DNA from: Bradyrhizobium sp. sBnM-33
GTDB lineage: Bacteria; Pseudomonadota; Alphaproteobacteria; Rhizobiales; Xanthobacteraceae
NCBI RefSeq assembly: GCF_032917945.1
Contig: NZ_CP136624.1
Location: 2,232,001 to 2,296,000, forward strand
DNA: 64,000 bases
Direction: 5' to 3'
This document shows, in pieces, positions 1-9,377 of this stretch (within the stretch, counting starts at the first letter, position 1; every line of letters starts with the position of its first letter). The notes under the pieces were generated by a model. The model made no database searches. It was given only the letters and a program-made list of their open reading frames with translations, and was not told where the DNA came from. The position numbers and the translations under genes are program-made.

Positions 1-102
1 ACCTAAGTAGCGGTATTCCTCCGGCGCAGAATCTCAAGACCTCTCTTTCAAAACTGGCCCGTGCAATGTCGTTTTAGAGGTGCCGCGATAGTCTCATGCG
101 CA

Positions 103-1010
103 TTAAGCGGCTTCCGGAAGGGCGGCCTTTTTACAAAGGCGGACTAGCCACCGGCAAAAAGCACGAGCGATTTCGGGATTGTCACTGCGGTCGACCGAAT
201 AGGCCCGATATTGCATGCCGCTGGGAGTACGTGACCCTGGTATCACCTGTAGAACGCCCCCGCGCACCAGATCGCCGACAATAATTTCGGGCGTTATCAG
301 AAGGCATTTTCCCGTCATGACCGCCGGCAGAGCAAGATAATTGTGATCATATCGCGCCCCCGACCTTATGTCTTTAGAGGTCAGGTTCATCGCCCGCAAC
401 CACGTGGGCAGTATGTCGGGCCGGGATGTGATGTTCAGAACTGGCATTGAGCGAACGACCGAGAGGCTTTTGCTATGCACGTGATTTGGAGAGCCCACAC
501 AGACGAGTTGCTCGTTGTAGATCTCCCAATTGTCAGCCGGTTCGATGACGGAAAGATCGCGGGTAATCAGGATGTCGAAATCGTCGGAAGATGTTGGTGG
601 AGACAGTGAACTAATCACATCCACAATTACGCCACCCATTTCAGCGGAAAATGCCTGGAGATTCGGAATCAGAAAGGAGTAAGCGAAGGTCGAGAGCGAC
701 GTGCGGACAACAAGCCGATTAGCGTCCGGACGGTTCCGCCGGCACATTCTTTTAGCGGTGAAACACACCGTATCTAGCGGTTCGGCGACCGTGTTCGCAA
801 AAGCCTTCCGAATTCCGTCAATTCGCTCCGCCTACCGCGTCGTTCCATGAGGTCTGTGCCCAGATAGTCTTGCAGCACGGCCAGATAGCGGCTGACCGAG
901 CTCTGTGTCATTCCCAATGCGCTAGCCGCGCGCGTTACGCTTCCTTCTCGCGCGATCGTCACGAACACCCGGATCGCGTTGAGTGGCACTTCATTGTCTT
1001 CGATGGCCAT
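103..1010 (-). pseudogene. LysR-family regulator (GcvA-like), frameshifted
   Basis: The 5' part (774-1010) encodes a typical LysR winged-helix N-terminus, with the TRAASALGMTQSSVSRYL helix-turn-helix around residues 27-45. The remainder, a substrate-binding domain, continues in another frame (103-768). Joining the frames near position 800-810 restores continuous LysR sequence (...EFG / AFANTVAEPLDTV...), so a one-base loss is the likely lesion. The C-terminus (ARAFCRW..LCKK) closely resembles that of the second LysR relic at 5377-6261, so the two are paralogues. As it lies beside the phosphonopyruvate hydrolase locus, it may once have regulated it. The family assignment is strong; the loss of function is an inference from the frameshift. 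Confidence 0.8.
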
Positions 1011-1292
1011 CTTCTATTCCGGCAACTTCTGGAATGTCCGCCAGTTTTCACGGCAGGCCATTGCCAAAAATGAATGTTCCATCACATTATTTCATGTTGA
1101 TAGCCGGATTACTGCTTATCAACGGTATATCGCGCGCAAAAACCACGTCCGGCCGAAGCCGATACGGTCGGCGCGATCGCCTTTATAGTGAGTTGATCTC
1201 GGTCGCGTTCTCCTTGCGCGTATCTTAAGCGAGCCGTGGCAGTGGTTGCCACGATCGCTCGATCGCTCTTCTCGCAGTCGGACACCACGCGA

Positions 1293-1323
1293 CTTTCCGG
1301 GGTTCTTCCGCATATTTGGTGCA
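1293..1323. repeat. Left target duplication and inverted repeat of ISL3 element
   Basis: CTTTCCGG (1293-1300) is followed by the terminal repeat GGTTCTTCCGCATATTTGGT... (1301-1323). The same 8 bp recurs at 3046-3053, directly outside the other end. Confidence 0.9.
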
Positions 1324-3045
1324 GCATGAGCGATCGGGGTTGGATAGGTTGCCCGGTCGCTCTCAAGCAGCCAGAAGGACGCGTCGACACAATAACGGGT
1401 AGCTTGCCCGGCCATACATTTGTCGTTTGATGGCTTTGATCCTGCTGATCTGGCCTTCGACCGGACTGGTTGTCCAGGAGGTCGTTATTGCCGCTCGGAC
1501 CGCATCGATGTCGCGCGCGATGCCGTTGGCGAAGCTCTTGAGCTCGCTGTTGCCTGCTTGTGTGATCCATTCATCGAGCTCGGCGATGTCGCTACCACTA
1601 AGAAGGGACACAAACCGCTTCGCCAGATCGGCGACCGTCGCGAGTTCCGGAGCTTGCGCAAATAGATGGCCGAGGAACAGCCTGGCTTCAGCATCGATCT
1701 GATCCGGATCCTGGCTCAAGTACCAAGCACAGCGACGACGCGTGGGAGCTTTCCATGTCAGGTGTGGTTGTGCTGCTCCTCCCGCGTCTGCATGTGCACG
1801 CCTGTCAGCGGCCCATCGCGCGATGGTCACCCGACTTCCAGTATAACCCTGTTGCTGAAGCTCCCGCCAAAGCTGCTGGCCCACCTGGCAACCGGAGGCC
1901 CACCGCGCTTCGAGCCATGCCTGGAAGGGCGCGAGAAGATGTGAAGGTCGGTGAGGACGCGAATGCTCCGGTTCGCCGCCAGCGGCCAGCCAGCGCTGAA
2001 CAGTGCGCCTGTCGACGCCGAGCAGTTGGGCGATCCTGGATGTCGGGCAACCTTGCTGGCGTAGGCGACAGATTTCATCCCAGCGTTCGCGTCGCGCAGC
2101 CTTTCGATCCGCCCGCAACTGTGCAAGGCCGGGCGGCGGCGCGGAACTGCCGGTCTTCGCTCGTTGCGCGGACGCCATGATTTGCACGGCGGCGGCTACG
2201 TTGTGACGATGGCGGCCGACCGCGTGGCGCAAGGCCTCACCCAGACTATTGAGCAGGTGCCAGCGGTCCGCCACCTGCACCGCGTCGGGGACGCCGCAGC
2301 GTGCGCCATCAGCATAAAGTCCCGCACGATCGCGGGCGACGACCTTGATCCCCGGCCAGCGCTTCAGCCAGCGCGCAACACTGTCGGCGTTACGATCGGG
2401 AAGCAGATCAAGCACGCAATTGCGCTCCAGATCGCAGATGATCGTTCCATATCGCTGGCCACGACGCCAAGCCCAATCGTCGATGCCGACGACGGTCGGG
2501 GCAACGAAATCCGGCAAGGGAGCCGAGTGAATCATTCGGAGCAAGGTGTCGCCGCTGACCGGCATGGCCAGTTTGCGCGACAGGCGCGAGCCGGGCTCAC
2601 CTCCGACCGCAAAGCCGATCGCCAGTTGGCTCTCGCCGAGGCGGGTTGTGCGTCTTGCTTTCGGCCGCACCGTTGCCGGTAGCCGCTCGTGAATATCCGA
2701 CGCGGGCATTGCGGATTCGCGCATCGAAACCGTCGCGCGTGAAGCCGGATTTCGACAACCTGACCCTGCCACGGCAGATCGGCTAAGCGTCGCACGTAAT
2801 GGCTGTGGACGCGACCCGTCTGGCAGCCGCAACAGGGACAGAGCGAGACCGCTGACTTCGGCCGAGCCACGAGCACCACCCTGTCGGTCTGGGGAGAGAT
2901 TTTGACAATCGAAAGCTCGGGGGAAACCAGTGAGCGGAAGGCTTGGAGCAAGGCGAATCACGAGCGTCGACTGCGATTCTTACCTTATGCCCTTATTTGA
3001 ACTGTCCGTGAATCCTACACCCTGCACCAAATGTGCGGAAGAACC
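1301..3045 (-). mobile_element. ISL3-family insertion sequence, complete, transposase frameshifted
   Basis: A 1745-bp element is bounded by near-perfect 23-bp inverted repeats (1301-1323 and 3023-3045, one mismatch) and a perfect 8-bp duplication CTTTCCGG, the target-duplication length usual for ISL3. It carries one transposase gene on the minus strand. Both ends and both target copies are intact, so the insertion has been preserved as a unit. The transposase reading frame is broken, so the element is probably non-autonomous now. Confidence 0.92.
1363..2951 (-). pseudogene. ISL3-family transposase, one-base frameshift
   Basis: The N-terminus (from 2951) has the ISL3 zinc-ribbon features CPCCG and CANPQCPRRIF. 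The DDE catalytic part lies in a different frame, with VVGIDDWAWRRGQRYGT, a DRAGLYADG segment, DRWHLLNS and a C-terminal SPVEGQISRIKAIKRQMYG. The change of frame falls at about 2688, where RRIFT should run directly into ERLPATVRPKARR; one missing base explains it. Without a programmed slip no full-length protein is made. There is no obvious slippery heptamer at the site, so I favour mutation over programmed frameshifting. Confidence 0.85.
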
Positions 3046-3053
3046 CTTTCCGG
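3023..3053. repeat. Right inverted repeat and target duplication of ISL3 element
   Basis: The terminal repeat (3023-3045, reverse complement of 1301-1323 with one mismatch) is followed by CTTTCCGG (3046-3053). Confidence 0.9.
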
Positions 3054-3178
3054 AGGAGAAAAACCCGTTAACTCGAGTGTTCCGATCGACAGCGCGCAGG
3101 CATAGCGCCTGAGCGGAGCTCAGACCCTGCTTAACGTGTTGAAATCTCGACAATCACGGCGGGGACGGAATGGTGCGT

Positions 3179-4051
3179 TCAGCAAAGGAAGCGAGCTTCA
3201 GCTGCCTTAACCTCGTCCATCTTCTGAAGTCTGAAAATCTCCTCCACCGGAAGAATGTCCTTGTGGACGTTCTGGACGCCACCGTCTGCGATGATCCGGC
3301 GGAAGGTCTCTTGGATAGCACTTGCAGCAGCGCGGATGCCGTAGTTGCCGTAGATCATCATGCGGATGTTGCTAAGCGCCTTGACCTGTTTGGCGTCGAG
3401 ATCCGGGTATGCGTTCGGCACGATCACCAGCGGCACCGATCCGGTCCAGGCGCGCGAAAAGCTTTCAATCTCGAAAGGATCCTTCTTTTTCGAATGGATC
3501 AGGATCATGTCGGCGCCAGCCTCCACATAGGCTTGCGCCCGACGCAGGGCTTCCGCTTCGCCGAGGCCTGCGATCAGGGCCTCGGTGCGGGCGATGACGA
3601 GAAAATCTGGGTCCCGTTTTGTCGCACCGGCGGCTTCGACCTTGCCCTGAAACTCCTCAATGCGCAGCAGCTCCTGGCGTCCGCCCGCAACAAGGCTCGT
3701 TACCTTAGGAAAGGTCTTATCCTCGATGACAACGGCGCTCGCGCCGGCTCGCTCGTATTCTCTGACGGCATGGATCACATTGATCGCATTGCCGTAGCCC
3801 GTATCGATATCGGCAATGATCGGCAGCGTCGTGCGTCCGGCGATCGCCCGCAGCATGTCGAGATGCTGTGTCATCGAGATCAGGCTCATGTCCGCAAGGC
3901 CGTAAAGCGCCGACAGCTCAAATCCTGAGGCCCACAGGCCATCGAATCCGGCTTCTTCTGCGAGGATCGCCGAAAGCGGGCTATGGGCGGCCATGATGTG
4001 GACGAGGCCGGTCTCGGCCATGCGCGCGCGGAGGCGTTTGGCAGCGGACAT
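3179..4051 (-). CDS. pphA: Phosphonopyruvate hydrolase (PEP mutase/isocitrate lyase superfamily)
   Basis: This 290-residue cytosolic enzyme is predicted to cleave the C-P bond of 3-phosphonopyruvate to pyruvate and phosphate. It shows the superfamily metal-site segment IIADIDTGYGN (D81, D83), GLADM with D54, and the gating loop EDKTFPKVTSL at residues 110-120. Residue 118 is Thr. From memory of the literature, PEP mutases have Asn at the equivalent place (EDK.....NS), while the characterised Variovorax phosphonopyruvate hydrolase has Thr118, so hydrolase is preferred over mutase. The start is supported by AAAGGT six bases upstream of the ATG. It lies 10 bp downstream of a class I aminotransferase and is very probably co-transcribed with it. 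That pair would convert phosphonoalanine to phosphonopyruvate and then pyruvate. The gene is intact. Confidence 0.85.
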   Translation of the reverse strand: MSAAKRLRARMAETGLVHIMAAHSPLSAILAEEAGFDGLWASGFELSALYGLADMSLISMTQHLDMLRAIAGRTTLPIIADIDTGYGNAINVIHAVREYERAGASAVVIEDKTFPKVTSLVAGGRQELLRIEEFQGKVEAAGATKRDPDFLVIARTEALIAGLGEAEALRRAQAYVEAGADMILIHSKKKDPFEIESFSRAWTGSVPLVIVPNAYPDLDAKQVKALSNIRMMIYGNYGIRAAASAIQETFRRIIADGGVQNVHKDILPVEEIFRLQKMDEVKAAEARFLC

Positions 4052-4061
4052 CGGAGACCTT

Positions 4062-5318
4062 TCAGGACAGGGCGGCGCAGGCCGCTATGATGCGGTCGCA
4101 GGCGCGGGTGAGGTCCTCGAGCGACGAGGCATAGGAAATGCGGATATAGGGCGAGGCCATGAAGCCGCTGCCGGGCACGACGGCCACGGCGAAAGCCTCG
4201 AGCAGATACATCGCAAAATCGGTGTCGGTTTCGATGACCTTGCCATCCGGCGTGCGCTTGCCGATAACACCCGCGCAGGAGGGGAAAACGTAGAAGGCGC
4301 CGTCCGGCACCCGGCACGTAAGTCCCTCGGCCTGGTTCAGCCTGGCGACAACGAAATCGCGGCGCTGCAGAAAGGCGCTCGCGAATTCCTCGATATGTTG
4401 TCGGCCGCCGGTTAGCGCCTCGATGGCGGCATATTGCGAAATCGAGCTGGTGTGCGAGGAGGTCTGGCCCTGGATGAGGTTCATCGCCTTGATCAGCGGC
4501 AGAGGCCCCGCGCCATAACCGACGCGCCAGCCGGTCATTGCGTCGGCTTTGGACACGCCGTTCACCGTCAGGGTGCGCTCGTAGAGGTCTGGCGCGACCG
4601 CGGCCATGGTAGCGAAGTCGGCGTTATAGGTGAGCTTTTCATAGATGTCGTCGGACAGCACATGGACATGGGCATGGCGGCGTAGCACCGCTGCTAGCGT
4701 CAGCAACTCGCCTCGACTATAGACCGCGCCGGTCGGATTGCACGGCGAGTTCAGCATCAGCCACTTGGTGCGCGGCGTGATCGCCGCCTCCAGCGCCTCG
4801 GGGCGCAGCTTGAAACCATGGAATTCATCGCAGGCGACGAGAACCGGCTTGCCGCCGGCGAGCGCTACCATATCGGGATAGGAGACCCAGCACGGCGTCG
4901 GAATTACCACCTCGTCGTCCGGATCGAGGCTGGCGAAGAGCGCGTTGAAGATGACCTGCTTGGCGCCGCAGCCCACCGTGATCTGGTCGATCCCGTAATC
5001 GAGCCCGTGATCGCGGCCGAAGCTCTTGCGGATCGCCTCGCGCAGCGGCTTGATCCCCGCGACGGCCGTGTATTTCGTTCGCCCGTAGAGAATCGCCCGA
5101 ATGCCGGCTTCGCAGATCGCGGACGGCGTGTTGAAATCCGGTTCGCCCTGACTGAGTGTGATCACGTCGGCGCCCTGATTGCGTAGCTCGGCGGCACGCG
5201 CTGTCATGGCCTTGGTTTCAGAGGGACGGACGACATTCAGCCGTTCTGCAACGAGAGACAAGATCGAATACCCAGCGAAGCGCGAAGCAAGATTTTGAGG
5301 ACGTCTACTCGCTCTCAC
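4062..5318 (-). CDS. Class I/II PLP aminotransferase, probable phosphonoalanine transaminase
   Basis: This 418-residue AspC-like aminotransferase has the fold type I landmarks SQGEPDFNTP near 56-65, NSPCNPTGAVYS near 190-201, SDDIYEKLTY near 222-231, the PLP lysine in VSKADAMTGWRVGYG (K257), and a C-terminal RISYASS arginine that binds the substrate carboxylate. It is the upstream partner of pphA (10-bp gap, same strand). By analogy with the phosphonoalanine pathway it likely transfers the amino group of L-phosphonoalanine to pyruvate or another keto acid; this substrate is inferred from context. The listed start is GTG at 5318. Family alignment suggests the protein may really begin near LSLVAERLNVV (TTG at about 5261), so the first 19 residues are uncertain. 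Confidence 0.8.
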   Translation of the reverse strand: MRASRRPQNLASRFAGYSILSLVAERLNVVRPSETKAMTARAAELRNQGADVITLSQGEPDFNTPSAICEAGIRAILYGRTKYTAVAGIKPLREAIRKSFGRDHGLDYGIDQITVGCGAKQVIFNALFASLDPDDEVVIPTPCWVSYPDMVALAGGKPVLVACDEFHGFKLRPEALEAAITPRTKWLMLNSPCNPTGAVYSRGELLTLAAVLRRHAHVHVLSDDIYEKLTYNADFATMAAVAPDLYERTLTVNGVSKADAMTGWRVGYGAGPLPLIKAMNLIQGQTSSHTSSISQYAAIEALTGGRQHIEEFASAFLQRRDFVVARLNQAEGLTCRVPDGAFYVFPSCAGVIGKRTPDGKVIETDTDFAMYLLEAFAVAVVPGSGFMASPYIRISYASSLEDLTRACDRIIAACAALS

Positions 5319-5376
5319 ACGGGCTAACCAATCCAGTTATCGTGTTTCTGAATGACAAGATCGAATTTTGCGATAT

Positions 5377-6261
5377 CTACGTCGCATCGCCGAACACGTC
5401 CTTCTTGCAGACGTGCGTCATCAGGCGGCAGAAGGCACGAGCAAGATGAGATTGGGGCTGCGATCGAGCGCATAGGGGGGGTACGCATGCTGCTTGGGGC
5501 CACTTGTCCGGCAGCGCGGCGGTAAGTACCCGGGCAATAGATCGTAGACGGGAATATCGCAGGCGACCAGCAAGCATTTGCTGGTCATCATGACCGGAAG
5601 CGAGAGGTAGTTATGGTCGTAGCGCGCCGAGCACGATTTAGCCCTTCATGTTCACGGCGCGCAGACATGTGGGAGCGCGTCCGGCCGGGAGGTAAGGGTT
5701 AGCAGCAGGATGGATCGTAGCGCGGCAAGCCCACGCCGGCGACGTATTGCGGCTCGCCCTCGCGAGACCAGTTTTTCATCATAGATGTCTCAAGGGTTCC
5801 GAAGGATGCGACAGCACAAGCTCGCACGCGCTCAGCACGTCGAAGTTGTCCGTGGTCGAGGGGAAGGCATGGATATTGAGCTGATGACGTCTATCACGGC
5901 TCCTCCCATCTCGACGAGAATGCCTGAAGGTTTTAACGAGCGCGGTTGTGAGAGAGGCCTGCACGACGATGTGGTTCGTTTCCGTCTTGTCGCACCGACG
6001 CATGCGCTGCGCGGCCAACGGGATCGTCTTCCGCCCCTCGGCGAGGCGCAGACCGAAATCGGTCAATTCGCTGTTTCGGCCGCGCCACTCGATCAGTTTC
6101 GAGCGCCGAGATAGGCTTCCAGGACCGCAAGATGCGGCTGACCGAACTCTGGGTGCCGCCGAGGCTCTTCGCAGCGTTCGCGAGCGATCTCCACGAAAGT
6201 GCTCACCGCTTTGAGCGACAGCTCTTACTCCTGGAGCACCGCACGTCATCGCATCTTGCAA
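5377..6261 (-). pseudogene. LysR-family regulator relic, multiply disrupted
   Basis: The minus strand carries scattered pieces of a LysR protein in different frames: KAVSTFVEIARE and LEAYLG at the N-terminal end (around 6100-6220), RNSELTDFGLRLAEG near 6060, and ARAFCRLMTHVCKK at the C-terminus (near 5400). The same landmarks occur in the paralogue at 103-1010. Several frameshifts and in-frame stops separate them, so it is much more decayed. Its place between the aminotransferase-pphA pair and the divergent ABC transporter is that expected of a local transcriptional activator. I saw no other gene in 5319-6338. Confidence 0.75.
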
Positions 6262-6338
6262 TCTTCGTATCGAATTATTCGATCAACGTCATCCGGCTGT
6301 AGCAATTTTGGTTTTCAAGCTCTCATTCATCAACCTAC

Positions 6339-7541
6339 TTGTCCAACGAGATAAATGATCTCATTGCCGTGCTGTGCAAAAACAGCATCCGAAAGAATTA
6401 CGGCCCGACATCTGTCTTGCGTGGTGTTTCGCTGTCGATAGCCGATGGTGAGTTCCTGACGCTGTTGGGGCCATCGGGGTGTGGGAAGTCGACGCTGCTG
6501 CGTATCCTGGCAGGCCTCGAGGTGCAGGATGCAGGTTCGGTCTCGATCGGCGAGCGGGCGGTGGACGGCCTCAGGCCAAAGCGGCGGGACGTGGCGATGG
6601 TGTTCCAGTCCTACGCGCTCTATCCCCATATGACCGTCGCATCCAACATGGCGCTACCGCTCCGGATGCGCCGGCTCTCGGTCTTCCAGAGGCTTCCTCT
6701 TCTCGGCCGCCTGCTGCCAGGAACGGCGCGTATCGCTGCCGAGATCGACGTGGAAGTCACCCGTACGGCCAAGTCGCTCGGCATCGGTCACCTGCTGGCC
6801 CGCAAACCGGGGCAGCTCTCCGGCGGCCAGCGCCAGCGCGTCGCGGTCGGCCGGGCGATGGTGCGCCATCCGGCTGTTTTCCTGATGGACGAGCCGCTGT
6901 CCAACCTCGACGCCAAGCTGCGTGTGCAGATGCGCGCCGAGATCAAGGAACTGCACCAGCGGCTCGGGGTCACCTTCGTCTATGTCACCCATGACCAGGC
7001 CGAGGCCATGACGCTATCGGACCGGGTAGCGGTGATGCTCGACGGCGAGTTGTTGCAAGTCGCTCCGCCGCAGGACATTTATGCCGATCCCGACGACCGG
7101 CGCGTCGCCGAATTCATCGGCTCACCCAAGATCAACATGCTCGACGGCGTGGTTCGCGACCGCGGCCTGATCGATGTGGCCGGATCGACGCTCACGATCG
7201 AGGCCGATGCACGCACCGGCACGCATCTCACTCTCGGCATTCGCCCTGAGGCTTTTCATCTCGTCGACCATGGCGGGCAGGGCGCACTCACCGGTTCCGT
7301 GCGCATGATCGAGCATATGGGCTCCGAGCTCTTCGTCCATCTCGATCTGGCCGGTGTCGATCATCCGTTGATCGCAAGGCTGCTGGCCGAACGGGCGCCT
7401 CATATTGCCCCCGGCCAGACCTTGCATGTCGGCGTCTGGCCGGGCCGCGTGCTTCTCTTTGCCCGTAACGGGCGGCGTTTGCGCCGGGAGGTGGAATCCG
7501 GCCGGGCTTCGGTCAGGCCGATCCGGGAGATCGCCCGATGA
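6339..7541 (+). CDS. ABC transporter ATP-binding protein (UgpC/MalK type)
   Basis: This 400-residue ATPase shows Walker A GPSGCGKST (44-52), the Q-loop FQSYALYPHMT, the signature LSGGQRQRVAVGRA (160-173), Walker B FLMDEPLSNLDAK and the H-loop THDQAEAMTL. A C-terminal TOBE-like regulatory region (about 290-380) is typical of the carbohydrate/glycerol-phosphate subfamily. An insertion of about 20 residues after the Q-loop (RRLSVFQRLPLLGRLLPG) is longer than in most MalK proteins. It overlaps the first permease by 4 bp, so translation is coupled. The start is uncertain: TTG at 6339 is open, but a later GTG (6369) is possible and neither has a good ribosome site. Given the neighbours it may energise uptake of a phosphonate or related solute; this is inference. 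Confidence 0.85.
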   Translation: MSNEINDLIAVLCKNSIRKNYGPTSVLRGVSLSIADGEFLTLLGPSGCGKSTLLRILAGLEVQDAGSVSIGERAVDGLRPKRRDVAMVFQSYALYPHMTVASNMALPLRMRRLSVFQRLPLLGRLLPGTARIAAEIDVEVTRTAKSLGIGHLLARKPGQLSGGQRQRVAVGRAMVRHPAVFLMDEPLSNLDAKLRVQMRAEIKELHQRLGVTFVYVTHDQAEAMTLSDRVAVMLDGELLQVAPPQDIYADPDDRRVAEFIGSPKINMLDGVVRDRGLIDVAGSTLTIEADARTGTHLTLGIRPEAFHLVDHGGQGALTGSVRMIEHMGSELFVHLDLAGVDHPLIARLLAERAPHIAPGQTLHVGVWPGRVLLFARNGRRLRREVESGRASVRPIREIAR

Positions 7542-8512
7542 GCGAGCCTCTTGCTCTTTGCGGCAGCTCCGACGAGCCGTCCGCGACGGGCGGCGTTCGA
7601 ACGTTCCGATCTCCCACTGTTTCACCGGCCCGCAGGCGCGCCTTTACGGAGACGCTGGCGGCCTGGACGCTGGCCGGGCCGGCAGTCTTCTTTCTGTTCG
7701 TCCTGTTCTTCATGCCGGTGATCGGCGTCTTCGTCATCGCGCTCACTGACTGGCAGTTCGGGGCGCGTTCCCTTTCCTTCGTCGGCCTCGCCAACTTCCG
7801 CGAGGTCTTCGCTGACGTGGGCTTCAGGGCCTCGGTCGTCAACACCGTCGTCTACGTTCTGATCGTCGTACCCGGCACTGTCGTCTTCGGTCTTCTGATC
7901 GCGCTCCTAATCGAAAGCGGCAAGTCCTGCCGCTCCTTCTACCGCGCCATTCATTTCCTGCCCTTCATGGCGACGCTCACGGCCATGGCGATCGCCTGGG
8001 AGGCGCTGCTGCATCCCACGATCGGCCTCGTCAACCAGACGCTCGCCGCCATCGGCCTGCCGACCGCCAACTGGCTGCGCGACGAGAATACGGCCCTGCC
8101 GGTGCTGGCCGTCATCGGAGTCTGGCAGAACCTCGGCTATGCCATGGTGCTGTTCCTGGCCGGCCTGAAGAGCATCCCGCAAGACCTCTACGATGCTGCC
8201 GATGTCGATGGTGCGGATCTTTGGCTTGACCGGCTGCGCACCGTCACCCTGCCCATGCTCGGGCCGGTCTCTATGTTCGTTGTCATCGTAGTGGCGCTGA
8301 GGGCGTTCGAGTCCTTCGACACCGTGAAAGTGCTTACCCAAGGCGGGCCCGGCCACGCCTCCGAAGTGCTGCTCTACACGCTATATCGGGAGAGCTTTGA
8401 GTATCTGCGCACCGGGTATGGCGCCGCTGTTGCCGTCGTCTTTCTCGCCATCGTCGTGACGCTCACCCTTGTTCAGGCCCGCGTCATGGACAGGAAGGTG
8501 CATTACCAATGA
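7538..8512 (+). CDS. ABC transporter permease, UgpA/MalF type
   Basis: This 324-residue inner-membrane permease has a short hydrophilic N-terminus, a first strong membrane segment (FFLFVLFFMPVIGVFVIAL) and further segments to the C-terminus. The EAA loop is visible as YDAADVDGADLWLDRLRTVTLP, which docks with the ATPase. Six membrane segments are expected for the family and are consistent with the hydrophobic stretches. It overlaps the ATPase and the next permease by 4 bp at each end, so it is part of one tight operon. The transported compound is not evident from sequence. Confidence 0.88.
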   Translation: MSEPLALCGSSDEPSATGGVRTFRSPTVSPARRRAFTETLAAWTLAGPAVFFLFVLFFMPVIGVFVIALTDWQFGARSLSFVGLANFREVFADVGFRASVVNTVVYVLIVVPGTVVFGLLIALLIESGKSCRSFYRAIHFLPFMATLTAMAIAWEALLHPTIGLVNQTLAAIGLPTANWLRDENTALPVLAVIGVWQNLGYAMVLFLAGLKSIPQDLYDAADVDGADLWLDRLRTVTLPMLGPVSMFVVIVVALRAFESFDTVKVLTQGGPGHASEVLLYTLYRESFEYLRTGYGAAVAVVFLAIVVTLTLVQARVMDRKVHYQ

Positions 8513-9360
8513 GCGCCACCACCTCCACCAACCACCTGTCGCGGCCCGCCGCCATTCTTCGACACGCCGCGCTGCTCGTCACCGGAGCGCTCATTCTCGT
8601 CCCCTTCGTGTGGATGGTGTCGCTGTCGATCAAGCCGCCGGGGGAGATCTTCCGCGCGTCGTTCTCTTTCTGGCCCGCGCAATTCTATGGCGTCGAGAAC
8701 TATACCAAGGCGTTGACCGAAGCGTCATTGCCGCGCTACATGGGCAACGGCCTGATCGTATGCGCTCTGATCCTCGGCCTTCAGATCCTCGTCTGCGCCC
8801 CTTGCGCCTATGCGCTCGCCAAGCTTCGTTTTCTCGGACGCAACCTGCTCTTCGGCCTGGTGCTGATCGGCCTGCTCCTACCACATCAGGTGCTCTCGCT
8901 GCCGCTCTTCATCCTCGGCTACCAACTCGGCATCCTCAACACCTATGCGTCGCTCGTTTTCCCCTATGTGGTCTCGCCGTTCGGTATCTTCCTGTTCCGG
9001 CAGTTCTTCAAGACCATTCCCGACGATTTGGTGCATGCCGCGCGCCTCGACGGTCTCTCTGAACTCGCCATCGTCTGGAGGATCATGGTGCCGATCGCAC
9101 TGCCGGCCGTCATCGCGTTCTCGATCTTCTCGGTGGTCGGCCACTGGAACGATCTTTTCTGGCCGCTGATCGCGGTACGCGACCAGTCCCTCATGCCGCC
9201 GCCGCTCGGCATCATGGCCTTCAAGAACGAGGAGGCCGGCAACGACTACGGCCCCCTCATGGCCGCATCCACCCTGGTCGTCTTCCCGCTCATGGTTGCC
9301 TTCCTTGCCGCCCAACGTTGGTTCGTCGAGGGACTAACCGGAGGGGCTGTCAAACAATAG
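8509..9360 (+). CDS. ABC transporter permease, UgpE/MalG type
   Basis: This 283-residue permease begins with a membrane segment (LLVTGALILVPFVWMV) and has about six hydrophobic stretches. Its EAA motif is VHAARLDGLSELAIVWRIMVP. It is the usual second permease of the family and overlaps its partner gene by 4 bp. Eighteen bases downstream the binding-protein gene begins, giving the order ATPase-permease-permease-binding protein. The gene looks intact, but the transporter as a whole is crippled because its binding protein is truncated. Confidence 0.88.
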   Translation: MSATTSTNHLSRPAAILRHAALLVTGALILVPFVWMVSLSIKPPGEIFRASFSFWPAQFYGVENYTKALTEASLPRYMGNGLIVCALILGLQILVCAPCAYALAKLRFLGRNLLFGLVLIGLLLPHQVLSLPLFILGYQLGILNTYASLVFPYVVSPFGIFLFRQFFKTIPDDLVHAARLDGLSELAIVWRIMVPIALPAVIAFSIFSVVGHWNDLFWPLIAVRDQSLMPPPLGIMAFKNEEAGNDYGPLMAASTLVVFPLMVAFLAAQRWFVEGLTGGAVKQ

Positions 9361-9377
9361 GCTAACGGAGTCGACCG

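Noticed and set aside
2164..2682. Plus-strand frame of 172 codons inside the ISL3 element
   Set aside because: It is antisense to the transposase catalytic domain.
3170..3928. Plus-strand open frame of 252 codons
   Set aside because: It is antisense to pphA, whose motifs are unambiguous.
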